Origin: Siphonodentalium dalli
Lineage: Eukaryota > Mollusca > Scaphopoda > Gadilida > Siphonodentaliidae
Reading direction: 5' to 3'
Length of the DNA: 64,000 nt
Assembly (NCBI GenBank): GCA_032622095.1
Contig: CP136062.1
Span: 56,091,849 to 56,155,848 of the forward strand
Below the pieces are notes generated by a model that was given only the letters and a program-made list of their open reading frames with translations, ran no database searches and was not told the origin of the DNA. A program made the translations under genes and the position numbers. Positions 44,390 to 55,835 of the stretch are shown here, one piece after another; within the stretch, counting starts at the first letter, position 1; each line of letters begins with the position of its first letter.

Positions 44390-45556
44390 CACAGGTATTA
44401 GGCACAATTTTTTTTTTTTTTAATTTAATCAAAATCTCGGAAAGGTATATAAGTATCAAGGCTGATAGTGAAAATAGGAGGTCAAAAAATCATCCTCACA
44501 AAAGCAATTTTTTTTATCAAATTTATCTGGTATTCTAGCATTATGTGCCCAAGTAATCATATTTGTTGTTAAAGTTTAGCTTTCCATCGTACTTTAAACA
44601 AGTGAGCATAGAAAATCATTCGAAGTTGTCAATGAAATTTATTTTTTGGTACCCAAAACGTCTCTCCAATGAAAAATCAAATCCCTAAATGACCGAAATC
44701 TATACTATTATCATCAAACTAAATAGCCCTATTGTCAAACAGACGTTGTTTCGTGAAGTACAGCTAATTTGGGGGTGGTACTCAACATACATCGTGTTTA
44801 ATAACGATTTATGTTCTTTCTTTTCGTCCGTTTTACAGATATCTATTCCCGGGAAGCCATTTTGCAAAACTGAAAGCGAAACTAACTTGAACTTTATTAA
44901 ATTAATTTTAATATCTCTCTTTTAATTGATATCCGGCATTCTTAATGACAAAAATCATGCGGTGGATATATAATACCCACTAGATAAGGAATTTGATAAA
45001 ACATTTTTTTTTATGGATGTAAAATTATTTTATTTTGGAGTCATTTACGGCAGCGTTTCTCGAGTTTTTTTCGCACTTTCAAAATGGCCTCCCGAGAATA
45101 GAATCATGTTAAACTGACGGGGAAAAAAAGACAAAAATCGTTATTAAACTCGATGTATGTTGTGTACCACACCCAAATTAGCTGTCCTTCGTGAAACAAC
45201 GTCTGTTTGACAATAGGGCTATTTAGTTTGATGATTAGAGTATAGATTTCGGTGATTTAGTTGTTGGATTGTTGGATTTTTTTATTTATCATTGGACGGA
45301 CGTTTTGGGTACCAACCAAATAAATATGTTTATCAACTTTAAATGTTTTCTATGTTCACTAATCTCAAATACGACGGCGAACCAAACTTTTTTGAAAACT
45401 TTGATTATTTGGTCACATAGTGCTGCAATTACAGATCAATAAAAAATAAAATGTTGCTTTTGTAGAGAAAAATGCTGACCTCTATCAAAAATGAGATAGA
45501 TACCTTTCCGAGATTTTGATTAAATTAAAAAAAAAAAATTGTGCCTAATACCTGTG
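44390..45556. mobile_element. Long-armed fold-back element with 8-bp duplication
   Basis: Ends CACAGGTATTAGGCACAA and its exact complement, with GACTGAAG repeated at 44382-44389 and 45557-45564. Arms of about 490 bases pair with scattered mismatches (for example GCTAATTTGGG, CAAACAGACGTTGTTTC, AAATCTCGGAAAGGTAT). About 180 bases separate them. No open frame in either arm looks real. The 8-bp duplication points to hAT-type insertion. Confidence 0.8.
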
Positions 45557-45565
45557 GACTGAAGT

Positions 45566-46054
45566 ACGAATGGACAGGGCAGTTTGTAAAATGAGCCTGC
45601 AGTAACACAAAACATATCTTGTCCCCGTTCTAGTGCAAGAGTATAACATAAACTGTATATCATTGTGATAGTAGCTACAATTATTGCTAATTTCATGAAA
45701 GTCGGGTCACCTTTATGGAGGCAGTTTCCATGGTTACCGCACCACTTTCAAAATTTACGACATGGTCTATGTTGTAGCATATAATCTAAACTTTCATATT
45801 ACATATATAAATCCCGTAAGTACCATATAGATGTATTAAACTCCTTAAATACGGCCATTTTTGGGGACCTGGCCGCTCACCTATTTGTATTCATCGGAAT
45901 TCTGGAATCGGAAACGAAATGTCCGGACTTCGGAAAAGGTATATGCGTTACCTTAACTTGAAACTATTTTTAAAAAACTGCGTTCTCTTCGTTTCAATCA
46001 TCAAAAGTAATTAGTATACCATAAACGTTTCAGAGAAGTTCTTCCAGTGGTCTA
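45566..46054. other. No recognised feature
   Basis: AT-rich intergenic DNA. Confidence 0.5.
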
Positions 46055-46265
46055 CAGTAATGCCCAAAGTAATTGACCCCTTAACCACAGCAGAATTATG
46101 GGTAATTTTTCAGGATTTAGTCGGAAATATGGCTTGTTGCCATTCATCGGAAAGCTTTCGGAGAGCTTTCCGATAAATGGCAACAAGCCATATTTCCGAC
46201 TAAATCGTGAAAAATTACCCATAATTCTGCTGTGGATAAGTGGTCAATTACTTTGGGCATTACTG
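46055..46265. mobile_element. Tc1/mariner-like palindromic MITE
   Basis: CAGTAATGCCC ends between TA dinucleotides (46053-46054, 46266-46267); hairpin arms meet at AAAGCTTTCGGAGAGCTTT. Confidence 0.85.
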
Positions 46266-46483
46266 TAAGTTGAAAGTCTTACGCCACGCTGACTAAAAAC
46301 AATGTACCGCCACAAGCCAAACAATCTCAAATTTATCGACAAAAAAAAAGAAACGTAAGAAACATTTCAATGCTATATCGACGAATTTGTCCTGGCATCT
46401 TGCACGTAGGTATGTGTTGACATATATTACTTATATATAAGTAAGGTATAAATAGTGTTGGGGTTCGAACGACCCTTATCTGT

Positions 46484-47350
46484 TTAACCCTTTCTATACT
46501 AAAGCATCATTGATGAGTAGTTATCCCATATGACATGTTCAGATAATAAGTTTAACCCTTTCTATAATAAAGTATCATTGATGATTAGTTATCCCATATG
46601 ACATGTTCAGATAATAAGTTTAACCCTTTCTATAATAAAGTATCATTGATGAGTAGTTATCCCATATGACATGTTCAGATAATAAGTTTAACCCTTTCTA
46701 TACTAAATCATCATTGATGAGCAGTTATCCCATATAACATGTTCAGATAATAAGTTTAACCCTTTCTATACTAAATCATCATTGATGGGTAGTTATCCCA
46801 TATGACATGTTCAGATAATAAGTTTTAACCCTTTCTATAATAAAGTATCATTGATGAGTAGTTATCCCATATGACAAGTTCAGATAATAAGTTTAACCCT
46901 TTCTGTACTAAAGCACCATTGATGAGTATTTATCCCATATAAAATGTTCAGATAATAAGTTTAACCCTTCCAATAATAAATCATCATTGATGAGTAGTTA
47001 TCCCATATGACATGTTCAGATGATAAGTTTAACCCTTTCTATACTAAATCATCATTAAGTAGTAGTTATCCCATATGACATGTTCAGATAATAAGTTTAA
47101 CCCTTTCTATACTAAATCATCATTGGTGAGTAGTTATCCCATATGACATGTTCGGATAATAAGTTTAACCATTTCTATACGAAAGCATCATTGATGAGTA
47201 GTTATCCCATATGACATGTTCGGATAATAAGTTTAACCCTTTCTATACTAAATCATCATTGATGAGTAGTTATCCCATATGACATGTTCGGATAATAAGT
47301 TTAACCCTTTCTATACATTGATGAGTATTTATACCATATAAAATGTTCAG
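46484..47350. repeat. 68-bp satellite, about 13 copies, built from a MITE end
   Basis: Unit TTAACCCTTTCTATACTAAA...CATGTTCAGATAATAAGT at 46484, 46552, 46620, 46688, 46756 and onward. It equals the terminal 68 bases of the piggyBac-like family at 20544 (read inverted there at 21050-21150). The array ends in that MITE's GTTGAACTTATTATCTGAAC hairpin arm at about 47374-47393. Confidence 0.9.
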
Positions 47351-47754
47351 ATAATAAGTTTAACACGGTCGTTTGTTGAACTTATTATCTGAACATTTCC
47401 CTGCATAACAATGACTCCTACTGTACTGTTGTTTCCCTGAAAACTCATCCAGATTAATAATACACCATTCCGATATAACACTATTTAACTAACTGAATCC
47501 ATTCATAGAGAACGGATTAAAAAGACTCCAGGGTCGGCGCTGGCCAAAAACTTACTTTTGCTAAACGAAAATATTTGTTTGCCAAATTCCGTCTTTCTAA
47601 ATGATATCATACCGAAAAATGTATAATTATTTGGAAAAATGACTGTTTTAGACATTCAAGCTCCAATCGCAACTTCTCGGATTATCGTTCTTGCGAAAAT
47701 TATTTGCTACGGAAATCACCGATGTTTGCCGATTGATTCAAGCCCCAGTACCCA

Positions 47755-48553
47755 CGACTCGGCCATTTCCGCTTCGATCAAGAAATAACCTCTTCCATAA
47801 AAAACATATTCGGGCAATGCTACATTAACCCTTTTCCGAACAAACCGGCCAAAACCGGCCAAATAAAGCTTCAACAGCCTAAAATATCTTCGGTCTGTCT
47901 CAATAGAACCATACAAATATGGATATCATTGGAACCGGCTCCTTGACCACATTGTGATGGTTACAGTTATGCCCTGTGCCAATGCATTCTCTTATATATA
48001 CGAGTCGACCATAGGTCGCCTCGCATATATAAGAGAATGCATTGGCCTAAAAAAAATCTTTTTTTTACCATTTTTTCTTACATTCTTTAACAATTTTATA
48101 ATTTTTAATGTGTTAAGCCAATGCATTCTCTTATATATGCGAGGCGACCTATGGTCGACTCGCATATATAAGAGAATGCATTGGCACAGGGCCGTTCTGT
48201 TGGGTAAAGGGTTATATGACCCTGGTAATAAGGCGACGATCTTGACTCGTTGACGCGTAGATGTGAATGGAGCAGATGTATTATATTCACTGCATGGCGG
48301 TATATGTACCAGAATTCATCATGCATGAAATAGTATTTAATAAATAAATTTATTAATAAATAAATAAATCTAATAAATCGTACTAAGTAGAAATAATTAG
48401 TTCCAGTTTAACAGACGAGTCACCCAGACAACAGACGTATTTACCGGTAGTATGTACATGGTCAGTCACGTGATTGCAATAGACCGGCAGATATGGTTCC
48501 TATTTATGGAAGAGGTTATTTTCTCAGCGAAGCGGAAATGGCCGAGTCATTAA
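47755..48553. mobile_element. Inverted-repeat element interrupted by a MITE
   Basis: GACTCGGCCATTTCCGCTTC at 47757 pairs with GAAGCGGAAATGGCCGAGTC ending near 48557, with AACCTCTTCCAT/ATGGAAGAGGTT further in. The piggyBac-like MITE at 47829 lies between the arms, so it inserted later or the arms belong to a composite. Confidence 0.6.
47829..48211. mobile_element. piggyBac-like MITE (CCCTTT..CCGAACAAACC)
   Basis: TTAA at 47825-47828; right flank TTAT. Same internal order as 21811: GGCCAAAACCGGCC, two GCCAATGCATTCTC hairpins, T-rich linker, GGGTAAAGGG. Confidence 0.85.
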
Positions 48554-48825
48554 GAAAGATTCAAACGCACGCTCTAATATATATAAAGGCCCATCAACAC
48601 CACAAGACAAGCTGTATCGTACCATGGTCTGACAGTTCCAAATAACGTATCTGACACTCATATATACATCCCAATCGTACTGGAAAATCTACAGTGGATT
48701 ACATTCTGGAAACATCGAAATATAATGACATTATAAAACTAAAGAAGAAGTTATACACGATCCTAATACTACATCAGACGGTGAGTTGTTAAAATAGAAC
48801 ATCAACGTAATCTCTCGACAAAAAA

Positions 48826-50660
48826 ATGACAATCATACTACCGCAAAAACTAAAATGGGCAAAATGCGATACTGAATTATACCAATCACCTAGTCAGTAC
48901 AGCCCTAATGAATCACCTAGTCAGTACAGCCCTAATGAATCACCTAGTCAGTACAGCCCTAATGAATCACCTAGTCAATACAGCCCTAATGAATCACCTA
49001 GTCAGTACAGCCCTAATGAATCACCTAGTAAGTACAGCCCAAATGAATCACCTAGTCAGTACAGCCCTAATGAATCACACAGACGTGATCACCCAGACGT
49101 GATGATAAATACAAGTGCTGCCATTGATATCCTCAATGATTTATGGAACGATGCGGCAAAAAATCTAAAACAAATAATAAAAAATGCAGTAAGAAAGGCA
49201 TACAAACCTGAAACTGCAGAATCTCAAATGCAATAACAACTGCAAACAACACAAGGCATTAGACAAGGAGTGTAACTATCCGCTATGCTATATAAAAGAG
49301 TTAACAACGATATGCTTCATATCGACATACCACCAACAGTCTGGCATCAGCTGCGTCCTCATCTGCGCAACAACACAACCAGGTCAACGGGCTCTGAGAC
49401 TCACATAGGAGTGTAAGGCGGGCATTGCACCACCGAGAGTTTGGGGAGCCCCGAACGACCTTAAGTCAACCGGCCGGCATTGCACACCCTTCCTAGAGTT
49501 GAGCCCGTAGTATAAGCCCTGAATATAACAGACTAAGGCAACGGAGTTCATGCATGCACTAACTTGGACACTAGTTCACAACAAACCACTAAATAAAAGA
49601 TATCAACTAAGTTAAACAAACAGAACTCGTATTACAATCAAGGTATGTCTTCTCGCTGGTCCGCTTTTGGAATGGGGGGGGGGGGCTTTGCTTCCTGCTA
49701 GGGTGGCATGTAACCCATACTCCACAAGCAAGCATCAAATGACTAGAAAACACTCACGACCAAACTCAACAAACGCTCTTCGGCGGCACTATATCACTCA
49801 ACCGTGGGTTGTAGGAGAGGGCTTACAGCCCTTTCAAATCTTCCCGGGGGATCTTCCCAAACCCAAACTCCAAACTCTATGCTTCATATCCTCAGTAAAT
49901 GCACTGCAGCACTAAGAATTGGAAATATAAACATAACAGATCCCACATGCACTGATGACGTAGCACTACTATAGCAACAACACCATCTGATTTACAGCTA
50001 TTAACCACCGCAGTGTAAAACACCTCAAGCAAAGATCATTTTGGAATGATTGCAAGTAAAAATGAAATCGTTATAATGAAAACAGCGAATAAAAAACCTA
50101 ACAATATCAATATAAAATTAGGTGAAACAGAATTCACTGTGGTAGATACCGCAAAACATCTGGGTATCGAGCGAAACGCAACAAATACTCCTAATATTAG
50201 TGACCGAGTAGCTACTGGGCGTAAAACCTTATATGAACTCATGCATGGGGACCGGTATTCATGGGACAAACGGTCTCTTACCCATAATCTCACCAGATGT
50301 GGAATACATTTGTTATTCCACGTATGACACACGGACTCGAAATACTATCATAAAAATGAAAAACTTGAAAAATACCAACGCCAAGTCCTCCTAAAACTCC
50401 AAACGCAGCGGTATATATGCACTGATAGGGCACTAACCATGCAAGGCCTCATTGACATGAAGTTACTAACTACTTTTATCAATATTGCTAAATCACACAA
50501 CGCTGCAGAATATGCTATAGCAATGAGACAACTATCGATAAAAGACGATTCGAGCCGAAGCTGGTTCATAAAAGTGACAAATATAACAATGAAATTTTCC
50601 GTTTCTTTTTGTATTTTGTTTATGTCTATAGTGTCAGGAAAGAACTGTTTAAAAGATGCA
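48826..50660 (+). pseudogene. Degenerate LINE (non-LTR) reverse transcriptase region
   Basis: Three open pieces in order. 48826-49236 holds seven 9-residue SPSQYSPNE repeats, then a helical DLWNDAAKNLKQIIKNAV stretch. 49246-49320 reads TTQGIRQGV.LSAMLYKRV, matching the GIRQG...LSP.LF motif of LINE reverse transcriptases. Near 49945 TDPTCTDDVALL matches the catalytic A/FADD..LL motif with Thr for Ala. 50046-50327 reads FTVVDTAKHLGIERN and RKTLYELMHG, the HLG and thumb motifs. Stops and frameshifts separate them. The clade is not assigned. The Tyr/Ser repeat is not a usual LINE part. Confidence 0.7.
48889..49077 (+). repeat. 27-bp coding-frame minisatellite, 7 copies
   Basis: TCACCTAGTCAGTACAGCCC-based units encode SPSQYSPNE in the 48826-49236 frame. 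Near-perfect copies imply recent expansion inside the old LINE. Confidence 0.85.
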
Positions 50661-51060
50661 TAATTAGGCGCCCCTCAATTACTATTTATTTGGATTCCGG
50701 GTTAAAAAATATTTGTTTCGAGTCGAGGATCCCACCTGAAAGCTCAGAGTTATTAGATATCGATTTTGGAAATCTATTATCTTTCACCATAGAGACTTAT
50801 TAATGGCCCAGGAAAAAGTCGACGAGCCGACGGTCTCGGACCAAATTGCGGATGAAGATGGATATCTCTAAAATCAAGAGGCTCTGTGTTGATAATAAGG
50901 CAAAATTTGTTCGAACACATGTTGATAAATAACACACGTTTCGGGCAATTGTAACCTATAGTTGATAGAGGTTAGCATTATTTTTGGGAAATTAATCGAT
51001 TCTGATTGTTATTGGAATCTGATTATGTGGAGACCATCGAATCGGATTGAGTATCTTTAA
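50648..51060 (+). mobile_element. TTAAAGGTAC-family element
   Basis: TTAAAAGATGCATAATTAGG start, TTTCGAGTCGAGGATCCC, GATGGATATCTCTAAAATCA, and CGAATCGGATTGAGTATCTTTAA end. Closest by eye to the copy at 10718. Confidence 0.8.
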
Positions 51061-51160
51061 CAGTAAATATGTTTTGTTTGTTGAATTTGGCTTTCAGAAA
51101 TCGAGCCAACACGTTCTAAATATAGCGACGATGCATATCTACTAAATATAGCGATAACAG

Positions 51161-51905
51161 CCAGTGTCGTTATTTCGTGGTATAATCCGGATTCTTGTTT
51201 ACATGTTACACCCCGTATGCTATGGATCCCGAAACGAAACGACCAGATTACACTCGGTACATTGTTGTTTTGTAAACGAACAGACCGTAATCGCTATTTC
51301 GTTGGATTCTGAATCTAATTCCGAGATTTCCCCGCCTCGCAGTTTCAAAACCCAATAGAACATACGAAACCGCCCTTTAGCTAAAAAGTATTGCAAAATA
51401 TAAACGATCCATATGATCATATATCAAATTAATTAAAATACAGATATAAATGCATGTGTGCTGTCGAGTGTAAACAGGCAGGATTTTACTGAAATTGGAC
51501 ATTATTGACAGTTACCCTGGGGGAGCACTTCAGTTGATGGCCAAACTTGTAATTTGTATTGTCAACTTCATGATGTTCATTTTATAATCCCATCCATTTA
51601 TATCGCCCTATACGCATGTCGATTTCAACTATTATACTCGGCGAGAAAGAAATGCTGGACTTTCACCACAATCATGTACATTATAAATATAAGATTCAAA
51701 TGAATACTTGTGTCAAATACAAGAGTTATGTTTGACGCTGGGTGGACATTAAACCTACAGTTCCGGCGACCACGTGGATTTCAAAATCTGACGTAGAATC
51801 CGTGTAATCGCGGTTTAACCCCGCCCCGTAATATGTGTTTAGCCCCGCCCCGTAATCTGTTTCGGATTCTGAATCTGGATTATCTCACGAAATAACGACT
51901 CGGTT
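51161..51905. mobile_element. Inverted-repeat element, about 745 bp
   Basis: CAGTGTCGTTATTTCGTGG...ATAATCC at the left pairs with GGATTATCTCACGAAATAACGACTCGG at the right. TCGGATTCTGAATCT-like words occur inside both ends. GCCCCGCCCCGTAAT is repeated twice near 51820-51860. No gene recognised. Confidence 0.6.
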
Positions 51906-52430
51906 TCAGAAATAAAAATAGCACAAAAGTTCAGCAGAGTCGCAGAGAAGGTACATCGCAAGCTGCAAAACATAGTTCAGTCCCCCGATCGCTACGCCAT
52001 GACGTAAGTCCTGCGCAGGGGACCGAACTATGAATGGAGCTTGGGAACATCATTGGCAAAATCCAGGCAGAGTTATCTCCCATCGCTCCGCTGAGCTATA
52101 TCGCAGTGCTAACGTAGAGGGCGCTGCATGGAGTTTGCATCATGGGACTATAAAAACTTCTTTCAGTTGAATTGACGATAATACAACAGTAAATATATTT
52201 CAATCCTTAGCCAGAAAGTATTCTACTAAATCACCGAGGTTTGCCGATTGAAGTGTACCGGTATGGCCGGAGTAATGTATAGACTATAGAGTAAATATTT
52301 CCGGTTTAGTAATTACACATTTTGATGACAAAATTGCCCCTTTATGGAGCATTTATTAACCCGATATCGCACAATAGCATTGGCGCGCGAGCACGTGACA
52401 CTGGTATCAGTACAGGATTGGCTACACTGC
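51906..52430. other. No recognised feature
   Basis: Slightly GC-richer DNA around 51950-52150 without an open frame that I can support. Confidence 0.45.
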
Positions 52431-52435
52431 CAAAA

Positions 52436-52960
52436 ATATTTTCTCAATTCAGGAAAAAAAAAATCTTGAAATGAGATATTATCTTGGGAGAATAGCTAGA
52501 AAAATAAGAAAAACATATTTTCTAGGTCAAGAAATGAAAGGGTGGGATAATTTCTTGTCTGAGAAAATTTCTTTAAGAAAACACAGTAATCTTAGTAAGA
52601 AAATCCTAGTAAAAAAATCTTAGTATAGATTTTTTTTCTTAATGTAGGAAAGATTGTTTTTCTCACATAAGTATATTTTTCTTGAAATAAGATAAGTTTA
52701 AGATACTGCGATTATCTTGGGAGAATAGCTAGAAATTTAAGAAAGCTATACAATTAATCTAGAACAAGAAATTATATTTTCTATAGTAAGAAATATCGTC
52801 AAGATATTTTTTCTTAAGTGATGCCAATTTTTTCTAGAATGAGATTTTCTCAAGCAGGAAAATAAATCTAAGTGAGGAAAACAAGTTTTCTTAACTAGGA
52901 ATATTTTCCCCAATTAGGAAAGATATATTAGAAAACAATTCTTAATTAAGAAAAACATTT
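52436..52960. repeat. AT-rich repeat of TTCTTA/TAAGAA words
   Basis: CTTGGGAGAATAGCTAGAAA occurs twice (about 52483 and 52708). Short words TTTTCTC, AAGAAAA and CTTAGTAAGAAAA recur on both strands throughout. The unit is unclear. Confidence 0.55.
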
Positions 52961-53077
52961 AATTTTAAATTAATATATAATTTCAATTGTGTTTTAAAAT
53001 ATACAATTGACATTTATTCTGAATATAAAAACTTGTAAATATCATTGTTAAATGTATAATAGAGACAATAAGGGGGC

Positions 53078-53577
53078 TTAAAGGCACGGGAGGCCTTAGT
53101 TGTCGAAAATATTCATATTTGTTTCAATCACCGTAAACAGAAAAACATTAAAACGCATACAGTTTTGTTCATATAAACATGACCATCGCGTAAACAGCAT
53201 GCTATCATAAAGACCTACTATATTTTACCTAAGCAGGAGCCTGATTGTGTTACAGAAGGCAGCACAGTGTTACTGGCTAATCACACACAAATGATATAAA
53301 TGCTCTTTATTCGTTCCATATCAAAATTCAGCAACAATGAACGCTCTTTATGTTTACCATCATAATATAAACAAACACCAGGAAAGTACCTTTTTATGCT
53401 TTTGTTTACATAAGAATGGTCAAACATATGACAATAACATACTGTTTATGCGATATTTCTTATTTGTATACGGACAAAGTCTGTCTGCATTTTAATATTC
53501 TTTCTGTTTGTGGCGGTTTTTGACCGGTGGAAATATTTTCACAGCATACCCATCGCCAAGGCCTCCCGTACCTTTAA
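53078..53577. mobile_element. MITE with TTAAAGGCACGGGAGGCC ends
   Basis: TTAAAGGCACGGGAGGCCTT and AAGGCCTCCCGTACCTTTAA form the ends, with GAAAATATT words inside both. Like the TTAAAGGTACTCAATCC family it starts TTAAAGG(T/C)AC, but the inner sequence is unrelated. Confidence 0.65.
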
Positions 53578-53579
53578 AC

Positions 53580-54246
53580 TTTAAATATACAGTCAACAAT
53601 TTCTCGTTACAGTTATGGGTTTCTAAAATTGCAAGTGGCCAAACAAGATACTGTGTACATTCGCGAAATGAAACTATACAAAGTACCTGTATCTTGTTCT
53701 GCCTCTTAAAATTGTATAAACCTATATACGCAACAAAAAATATATTGATTGCTAATATTACATCCCGACACATGATTTTCAATATATTTATAGAAAGAGT
53801 TACCTCAAATCTGTCGGTTGCAAAAATAATATATAACAATTTCTGTTATTTGAGTATCCAGTTCAAACGATAGGATAAAAAATCATCACACATGACAAAA
53901 CAAGCACTGTATGTGCCTTAATAAACATCGTAACCCTGTATTTTTAAATGCACATATTCTAGGACGGGTGATGTGTAATAAACACAGAAAGACACTTGTA
54001 TTAATGGATTTGTTGATACAGCACTTGTGCCATTGAGGAAAGATAGAACTCTAGGGTGTGCTGTTCATTCCGTCATTGTGCGCTAGCACTCGTGTCATAT
54101 CAACAAACCCATAAACAAAATTGTGTAATTCTGAGTATATACAGCATGGTTTCAATAGCTGTTTCATGAATCATGCAGATTGCAGGTTTACTGTTCAGGT
54201 ACTAGCCCAAGTCTTTTCGGTATGCAACAGCTTGAGATATCGAATA
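53580..54246. other. No recognised feature
   Basis: Open frames on both strands across 53492-53873 overlap each other and show no domain. Confidence 0.45.
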
Positions 54247-54459
54247 CAGTAATGCCCAGAGTATAATCGACTCCTTAAACACAGTAGAATTATGGGTAAC
54301 TTTTCAGGATTTAGTCGGAAATATGGCTTGTTGCCATTCATCAGAAAGCTCTCTGAGAGCTTTCCGATGAATGGCAACAAGCCATATTTCCAACTAAATC
54401 CTGAAAAGTTACCCATAATTCTGCTGTGGTTAAGGAGTTGATTACTTAGAGCATTACTG
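54247..54459. mobile_element. Tc1/mariner-like palindromic MITE
   Basis: CAGTAATGCCC at the left after TA; right end GCATTACTG is followed by CA, so one TA is mutated. Hairpin arms meet at CTCTCTGAGAG. Confidence 0.85.
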
Positions 54460-55454
54460 CAGTTGAAACTGTTTTGGATCGAGTCCTGTCCGGCTACTCT
54501 TCTATAACCTCTCAAGATTTTGAAGTGTTGAATGGGTCACCATGAATCGCTCAATTAAACAATCGCAACGGTGTTGAGTGTTTTGCTTATCGCTCACTAT
54601 TTACTGCTGTATATAAACAAACGATTGACTCACACAAAGTGTGTTTTGTGGATAATAACGCATTCATATGAACATTATCCTATACTATTAGTATATTCTT
54701 GGGAAACTTTTTGTAAATGTTATTTATAAATTATAATCTATAACGAAGGCCATCCATTCCTTTAAGTTCCAAAGATATAAGGAGAATCACTGCATTTTAA
54801 TTGCATACCGCATCCATCGTGGTGCTGTTTTGTGTTCAAGTGACAACCTTACCATGGTGTTGGAAATTACTGCAGTGTAATACCACAGCATTACCTGGGT
54901 AACACCACGTTAGAGATGGTCAATTACTTTAAGTATATGCAGGTTTGAAATCATCACGCTTGGGAAAGGCTGCCCTCTATGTTCTTATAAAAAAGCGTCA
55001 CTTTGACCTAATCTGACGAAATACTGGTAGTGCTACAATCAAGATAACTTCAACCCACAATTCTGGGCGTAAAGTCCATTATAGAAGAGTATCGGGATGG
55101 GACTCGGTCCAAAACAGCATCAACCCAACCGATACCACAAGTTGTGGACAGGGAAAACTTGGTCTAAACAGGTACTAGTACATGCATGTATTACAAGCAT
55201 TAAAGGGTACACTAAATCCGGCCATTTATGAGACCATCTCCTTGTATACTCAACAGAATATATGCAACAAATGAATGTGCTCTATGTCTAAGCCACATTA
55301 AGCTCCTTGTACAGATTACTTGGTGATACAGCAGGTTGACAAAGATAAAGGAACATCAGAATATTTTTATTCTGTGATGGATTTTAAGGCCTGTATGTGT
55401 GTACATGTACATGAATCTGATTATATTGACATGCTGCAATAATGTGTCACTTGA
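54460..55454. other. No recognised feature
   Basis: AT-rich intergenic DNA, no repeat or gene support by eye. Confidence 0.5.
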
Positions 55455-55835
55455 AGTGATGTGAAACACTCCAATAGGGTGATAAAATATAAATGGAGAA
55501 TAATCTTGTTAAAAGTAGTACTTTTTACAAACATTATATCCAAATTAACAACACACACCATCATTCGTATACATAATTAAATGCAGTAACTATCAAAGGC
55601 GAACTCGTTTTCGTTATATTATCGCCGATAGATGCGCCCCGAATCGAGTAGTAAATATTCACAATTGAGCGTAGTTCAGACAATGTTTTCTATGGAGTAT
55701 TACGGTTGATTTGCTTTCGATTTTCGGCTATGTTAGTAGAATGCTACCTTATTCCAGTTGGCATAGCGCCTTGGTACTAACTGATCAGTTTCACGCACCA
55801 GAACAAGTGCATAATATATCTTTAAAAGTTCATAT
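55455..55835. repeat. Interspersed repeat, copy 2
   Basis: Uninterrupted counterpart of 9045-9640: GAAGTGATGTGAAACACTCC, CAGACAATGTTTTCTATGGAG, TTAGTAGAATGCTA, TTTCACGCACCA in the same order. It shows the empty site of the hAT-like MITE at 9061. Confidence 0.7.

Noticed and set aside
46484-47350. CRISPR-like regular array
   Set aside because: Units abut with no unique spacers, the genome is eukaryotic, and the unit equals a MITE end.
53492-53873. Overlapping 115- and 121-codon genes
   Set aside because: The two strands are open over the same bases with no domains; part lies inside the MITE at 53078-53577.
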